Source: Liolophura sinensis
Taxonomy: Eukaryota > Mollusca > Polyplacophora > Chitonida > Chitonidae
Assembly: GCF_032854445.1 (NCBI RefSeq)
Contig: NC_088301.1
Span: forward strand, 42,155,116 to 42,219,115
DNA length: 64,000 nucleotides
Reading direction: 5' to 3'
Shown here piece by piece: positions 57,794-64,000 of the stretch. Below the pieces are notes generated by a model that saw only the letters and a program-made list of their open reading frames with translations, was not told where the DNA came from and did no database searches. Position numbers and translations under genes: made by a program. Every line of letters starts with the position of its first letter. Within the stretch, counting starts at the first letter, position 1.

Positions 57794-60700
57794 TCACGTG
57801 ACCACCTGGGTGAAATGCCTAGAGATCAGTAGTGTTATGACCGTTGCTATTAGAACAGACAAGCTGGACGGCTGGTGGGTGATAGAGCCACACTTTGTGT
57901 CATCCTCCTGAAATACAACAGTGGTTTCTTATTACATCGATTGCAGCCTTGTTTGGCATGATAACCTGGCATGTATGGTAAATGGGAACCCACTAACCAG
58001 AAATGTTGCCTCTCTCAGAATTTGTACATGAAAATGTGTGGCAAACAATAGGAATTTAAATTTAGACAGTAGTCACACAGGATAAGTCAGACATCTAGCT
58101 GACCAATAGAAAGCTAAGTGTAGTAAAACTTAAAAATTAAAAAAAAAAAATTTCACATTAAATTTTAAAGTAAATAAATTATATTAACTGGACATGACAA
58201 CATAACCCCTCCAAAAATATAATTTCTCACAGGTAGACACAGTCACATATCTAGAGCATAAACTAATACCAATACACAATTCCATGATTAACCTTATTGT
58301 GTGGGGTGACTTACATTAGCATCTCTAGAATAACAGCCCTCTGGGCGACGACGGTACCTCATGTTTATCTGACAGTCATCTGGTGTCTCATCTGCAAACA
58401 ATGAGTGAAGGTGTATTGTAATCCTTCTGCTCATAAATACACCACAATATATTTTTGCTTACACTAAACATTCATAATGAAGGTGACTAAAGATTTATTC
58501 ATTTACTTGACTCTTGTTTAATGCTGTATTCAAATCTCCATGTTGCTCCATATAAAAGCAGTCAGGTCAAAAGGCTGGAGTGATCACAGTATTTGAAACA
58601 GAGATAGATTACCTTCTCTAGGAGCCTGCGGGATGTCATAAAATGGGCACTCGTCAAGCATGCACTCACTGTCTGCAATGAGCAGCAGGAGGTTGGTCTT
58701 TCCCACCCGAGCAGCCCTGAACTCCCTGCAACACAAGTTAACCGAAAGATACCTGTATATCTATAATCATTACATCTAAGCACAATCATCTTATTCCTGT
58801 ATTGCATCCATAAGCAGAGCGAGCTAGCACAAAAATTGTCCCAGGATAATGCATAAAAGTCAAATGAATGAGAATTTGTTTATATTATTAGGGCAAGCCT
58901 GTAGGGATCTTTGTTTTTTTAATTGTAGCCTGGCAGTCAGGTTTATAGACAGAGGAAACAACACAGAGCCCAGTGGATACACTCTCTGACAGGCACCTGG
59001 ATTCAAACTGTCTGTTATCAAAAAAAAAAATTGAATTTTCCAGCCCTCTACTAAAGGAAGAAAATTTGCAACTCCTGAAATAGCAGTTCCCTATATCTAC
59101 TTCAATGACAATACCAGTAATTTCAACACCAACACAAATGAATCATCATATCTGGTATTGTTATTGAAGTTGGCAGAGGGGCACTACTGTTTAAAGAAAT
59201 GTAAGATTTGCCACACTTTGAAATACACTGGCCAAATTTAACAACATAGTGTCTGCAAGTCTCAAATATACACCAAACTCAAAAGACTGTAATTCACCTA
59301 ACAATGCATCTGTAAAATACATCTTCAGAAGCACATACAGGTTTTAAATAGTACTTTTGAAACCACTTAAGTTATTCAGATAAGAAAATAATCAAAATGC
59401 TCAAAAAAAAAAAAAAAATGTGAAAAAACCTTAACTTTACGTGAAATACAGTAAGCATTCTTTCTATCAGTCTGAGAGGAACCGAATGTCTGCCTGGAAT
59501 GTGAATCAAAGGTCACAGCCTGCGTGCACACCATGCATGTGATAATAGCACCTACCTGGTGCAGTTCTCGCAGTAGATGCTGCTAACAGTAACCTTCATG
59601 TCTGGGACGAAGTAATAGTGGGTCTCCACCTTGGTGCAGCTATGGTTGGTGGGAGTGTCCTCCGAGAACGGACTGCAGTCTGTTTCAGTCCCTTCATCCT
59701 CCTCATCATCTGTGACAGTGTTGTAGGGCACATCCGCTTGTTGGGCATAAGCTGCAATGAAGAGCTCAGCAGGTTAGTATAGCAGATACTTGTTTAGTCA
59801 TAAATACTTAAGACCACTGTAGATTCTCTGCAGGAAAAACAACTCTGTAGTAGCATTTTCTTAAGGGAATAAATCTAATTATCACCCAATATCTTTAAGA
59901 TCTACATAAACAATACAATACTGCATAGCTCAAATGACTGCAAATGGAAAATTACTTGTTTACAAATTCCACTGGTCTTGGAAAACTTAAGTATGGGTCA
60001 ACGACAACAAAAAGGGTTCTCAATCACAGCTAGGTGAAAATGTCTGGAAACTTTTTAAACTTAACCGGCCCACACTGATACAGTGTATACTGTATACAAA
60101 AAGATGATACAGTGTATACAAAAAGATAACCTGACATTCTATCTTTATTGGATTATTACCTGTGCTCGAGGAAGGCCCGAATAACCAGCTGAGGAACAAC
60201 AAAGAAATAAAGAAAAATATGTTTAAACTTTATGTATAAAGTACAATCAACCATATTCCGTAGCATTTCCCATCCCATCACTTCAATTATAACGATGCTC
60301 CAGTATTAAGGAGAATTTAACAAAATGATGATATGATATGCTAGGGGTGATTTATCATGAAAAAAATCTTTATTTTCTGGCAGACTGCACATTAAACTTT
60401 CAATTACCCTATTTCCTCAACATTTTTGCATATGAAAGAGCAACATTCAGTGCAATTTTTGCTTATTTTTTAACTTAATTTTGGAGATAAAACAACATTG
60501 GTTGCATTGGTCAGTTTTAGGGTTTCACAAAAAGTATAATTTTATCAATCAACACAATAACGCCTTCAGAATATGCTTGAATAAACACCTTGCAAACACG
60601 TGAAAAGGTTGAAGAATTACAGTAATTTTCAGATGAAATATCCCTTTTTTCCCTATTAGTCTCCCTCCAAAAAATGATGAAAGACTTACTTGTACAGGTT

Positions 60701-63700
60701 GAAATTGATGTAAGCCCTGTTAAAAAGAAAAGCAAAATTATTGTTCCTCACAAACATGTTTACAAATTACATTTCAGAAATTGTGAAATTACATTTTATG
60801 TATCAAAATCTGTAATTCATTTGTCAATCCAGCTAAGGCTGTATGATACACATACCATGTTATCTGAGAAGACCACCAGTTCACACTGAGAAATTCATAC
60901 AGCATGGAAAATGTCGGCTGAAATAAACAAATGTAAAGGTGTAAACTTACATAACATGTATTTAGGCCTTGACTAAATGAATAAACCAGTGTACAATAGT
61001 GAAGTACTTTCAGATAAAATACATCCATTATTTGACAAAACACTAACCTTTCACATGCCAACAAATTATAAACTAGGGAAACCGTGCCACTGTTGTCCTA
61101 TGTTCTCCAAAATATTTGTAACAACATGACAAAGTCTATCTCCTACTTACATGTGACATAGAGCCTGCTTTGATTCAACAAAATAATCAATTACATATTT
61201 ATGACAAATGAAAGTTATGTGAGACTGTGAAACTGGTTTTACAACCACAATTTCTAAAAATTTATACTCAGACAAATACAACGCACTTGGCGAAGAGAGT
61301 GCTTACAATTCTAAGAGAGCGCAGTCCGGCAATAGAGCTCTTCTTCTGCTGATCTGGACATGATGCTTGATAATCATAGCGGGTTTTACTGTGAAATGTA
61401 CAAAAACAGAAATGTATGACTTCAGGATAGTGCATTTATTTTAAAAAGGGCATTTAATCTATGTGGTTAAACATCATTTGGGAACTACTCTGTTCACAGC
61501 TGGCTTCGTGGGTGCACCTAAAGCACATTACTAGCTTTGGGCCACTGACATTATGATCACTGCTATAAAATGCAAAAATACGTGGAGCACCATCAGGCTT
61601 CTCTGTTCCCTAATAACTGCCTCCAATCTGAGTATATAACATAAGAGACACTTTTTAACTTTCTTTTTCTATCAATGTGAAGGATGAATCTTGGTCATGA
61701 TACTGCAGCTAGTTTAAAAGTTTCTCTGGGGATGACTTTACCATATAATTATTGACTTGAAGGTCATTATTTAAAGAATGAAAACAATGCTAATTGTTAT
61801 GCCCAAAAAAGAGAAAAAAAATTAAATGTTTTGCCTACTATAAAATGAAAACATTTGTTGCCAGTGATCCTACAGTAAGGGCATAATTCAATGAAAGTTG
61901 TTTTCCTTATGTAGGGCCATCATTTACAAAGTATTTGTTAATTGAAACTTGGTTTACATGACAGCATAAGACTCCACTTAACAACTCAACTGAATTATTG
62001 CACTGAGTTGAAAGTTCTCGTACATGTATAGTATAAGTAATGACAAAACTCCGCTGAAGTTGCACTCCAGTCACTATGACTATTCTCTACAAGCTCAAAG
62101 TCCTTTAGCCATCAGCAAGAGGGACCACTTCTGTAAGACACTTTTGGGTTGAGTCAAGTTTTAACCTCTCATACATAGCAAGCTTAAAACATATTAGCTC
62201 TCAAATTCAGTTAAGTTCTGCAACAATTCAATTTTATATGTTACTTACCTGTCATAGAAAGTACTGTCGTTCACCAATGGATACATAAGTGCATTGTCAA
62301 CTGTCCCCAAAAAGTGCCCCACCTGTGAAATACAATACAGAAATGTATCTTAATCAAACCTTTAAAGTATGGTTTGTCAGAAAAAAGCTATACTGTGTTT
62401 TCAATTCTATAATATATTGTTTCCAGTGGTGGGGTGATATGGAGTTTTTTACCCTAATTCCCCAACCATTTCGCATATGAAAGAGCAAATTTCAATGAAA
62501 TTTATGCACATTTATAAATAGATTTTGGAGACACACTGGTTGGATTTTTCAGAATATGCTTGAATAAACACCTTGAAAACATGAGAAATAATTGAAAAAT
62601 TACAGTATATTGTATCAACAGGTGTATTCTTTCATTACATTCTTATATTCTGCCACCATACCTGAGCATATTTATCCTCCTGGTTTGTTGCGATGACAAA
62701 TCCTCCATCATCCAATAGGTAACAAACCATTCTATCAGAATCATTACAGGTATATCCATTCATGCTGATGTCAGACATGAAGCTCAGTAACTTACTGTGT
62801 TCCATCTTTAAACCCATCACTGTAAGTGGAGAAATAACACATGACAGTTTAAAAAAAGATGTCTAGGATTGCTATACATATACTTCAGTTTTGGAGCAAA
62901 GAGATAAAAACTCACTATTATCTCGTACATCAGGAGCCAAATTTTACATTAAGACCTCTTCGACAAGGCCTGGAGTCATGACAAGACATAATAATATGCG
63001 AGAATTAAGTACCCAGGAAAGATAAACATTGTGCAAAATATACCAAAATATTAACCATTTTTGACATCCCAAACATCTTCCAATGTGAACACTTACCTGC
63101 AGGTTTGTAGGTGTTCCCAGCATGTGTTTTGATGGAAATAGCCTTAACCATGGTCACATCAGGTACTATTGTGTCATTGCCATCAATCATGCCTGCATAA
63201 TGAAAAAACATATCCATGTCACTAGAGGGCATACGTACCAATATAAACAATGAGTTGTTTATGTACATCGTCCATGTCCGAGGCAGAAGGTACATGTAAT
63301 ATATCCACAAGTATCAAGAGCCGATCTGATTCAAAATTTCCTTAGTCTATGTCAGGGATGCACATATTGTGGCTGAAAAATGCATGAAACTAGCTGATTT
63401 TTTTTTGAATTTTTTTTTTTCATAACCCACTCTAAGATTCCTCATAAATCCTGTTGCCTTTTGCATATTAAATCTGAGTTATGAAGTTTTGCGATAGCTG
63501 ACATGTACACTGTAGTCAGAGGATTACTAACCATCTGGAGGAGCAATGAAGATGAAGTCATCTGTTTCCAGCGCTCGCTTGTAGTAAGGTGTTCTTGAGG
63601 TGTCTCTCTCGTCCATCAGTAATTCTGCAGCTCTGTGGAACAAGCAAAGTGGTCATAAATTACCTGCAATGTTCACCTTCAAATTTCACCATTTTCTTCA

Positions 63701-64000
63701 GTAAGATGCAGAATAATGCACATTCTCATGGCAAATCCAATTAACGAGTACCCAAAACCTGAAAAATTGCTAAAGATCCCAATATTCCAGGTTCAGCATC
63801 CTTTTCATATTAACACCTGTGTTTTCACTTTGCATTTATTGGATTCACAGTTATATTGATCAGAGTCTTGTTAATTTATGTACATTTCTACAGTATTACG
63901 ATATATACAGTGTAATTAAAAAATCTTATCCCAAATCTCCAGATCTTAGTAAGAGGCCCAATTTGAAAGCTGTTTTCGACATGGTGATAAAAACTTACTC
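57794..64000 (-). CDS. CACNA2D: voltage-gated calcium channel alpha2delta subunit, 3' exons
   Basis: Alpha2delta proteins are extracellular, membrane-tethered subunits that traffic and tune high-voltage-activated calcium channels. Minus-strand exons, 5' to 3': 64000-63999 (partial), 63632-63532, 63192-63097, 62819-62662, 62322-62249, 61388-61307, 60917-60856, 60716-60690, 60188-60160, 59751-59556, 58725-58613, 58391-58315, 57907-57794 (TGA). All join in frame with GT-AG borders. Family signatures: MVCYLLDDGGFVIATNQ, GHFLGTVDNALMYPLV, YDYQASC, FLSVNWWSSQI, then the cysteine-rich part with YCENCTR, SECMLDECPF and RYRRRPEGCYSRDAN. The last exon ends CGSITHQPSS plus hydrophobic LSVLIATVITLLIS and a short tail, as in GPI-anchored members. 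The VWA/MIDAS domain is upstream of the window. Very short exons (27 and 29 bases) occur. Which vertebrate paralogue it matches is not clear; CACHD1 is less likely given the C-terminus. Confidence 0.9.

Overview
The window is nuclear DNA of an intron-rich animal, most likely a mollusc or another lophotrochozoan. The supporting signs are GT-AG introns of hundreds to thousands of bases, animal gene families (XPC, transketolase, calcium-channel alpha2delta), AT-rich noncoding DNA, microsatellites and minisatellites, Penelope-like, Tc1/mariner and Ty3/gypsy relics, and tRNA-derived SINEs whose tails look like molluscan elements. The species assignment is inference.

Layout. 1-5522 (+): the last six exons of a DNA-repair gene, XPC, with a Penelope-like relic in the upstream intron or flank. 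5523-9483: intergenic DNA ending in a CTCF-like motif just before the next gene. 9484-21669 (+): a complete 12-exon transketolase gene (copy A, 625 aa) with large minisatellites in intron 9. 21670-29600: intergenic DNA rich in mobile-element relics, including a Tc1/mariner pseudogene split by a foldback MITE, a second Penelope-like relic and two copies of a palindromic MITE. 29754-40925 (+): a second complete 12-exon transketolase gene (copy B, 626 aa) preceded by a compact CCAAT/E-box/TATA promoter candidate. 40926-47600: repeats, a decayed Ty3/gypsy pol, and two related 30-bp minisatellites on either side of it. 47603-49726 (+): a two-exon gene for an uncharacterised 262-aa protein. 49727-57793: mostly repeats. 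57794-64000 (-): the 3' part of a voltage-gated calcium-channel alpha2delta subunit gene, ending in a hydrophobic tail that suggests a GPI anchor.

The two transketolases have the same 12 exons, the same intron phases and, in the first eleven exons, identical exon lengths. They are therefore an old tandem duplication. Both keep the thiamine-diphosphate and catalytic residues, so both should be active enzymes of the non-oxidative pentose phosphate pathway. Their promoter regions look different, which suggests divided regulation. The other genes have unrelated functions: nucleotide excision repair, calcium-channel trafficking, and unknown.

No prokaryotic system, CRISPR array, rRNA or intact tRNA gene was seen. 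The least explained items are the two-exon orphan gene, a perfect 20-bp hairpin in its intron, and several tandem or dispersed repeat families not tied here to a known class.
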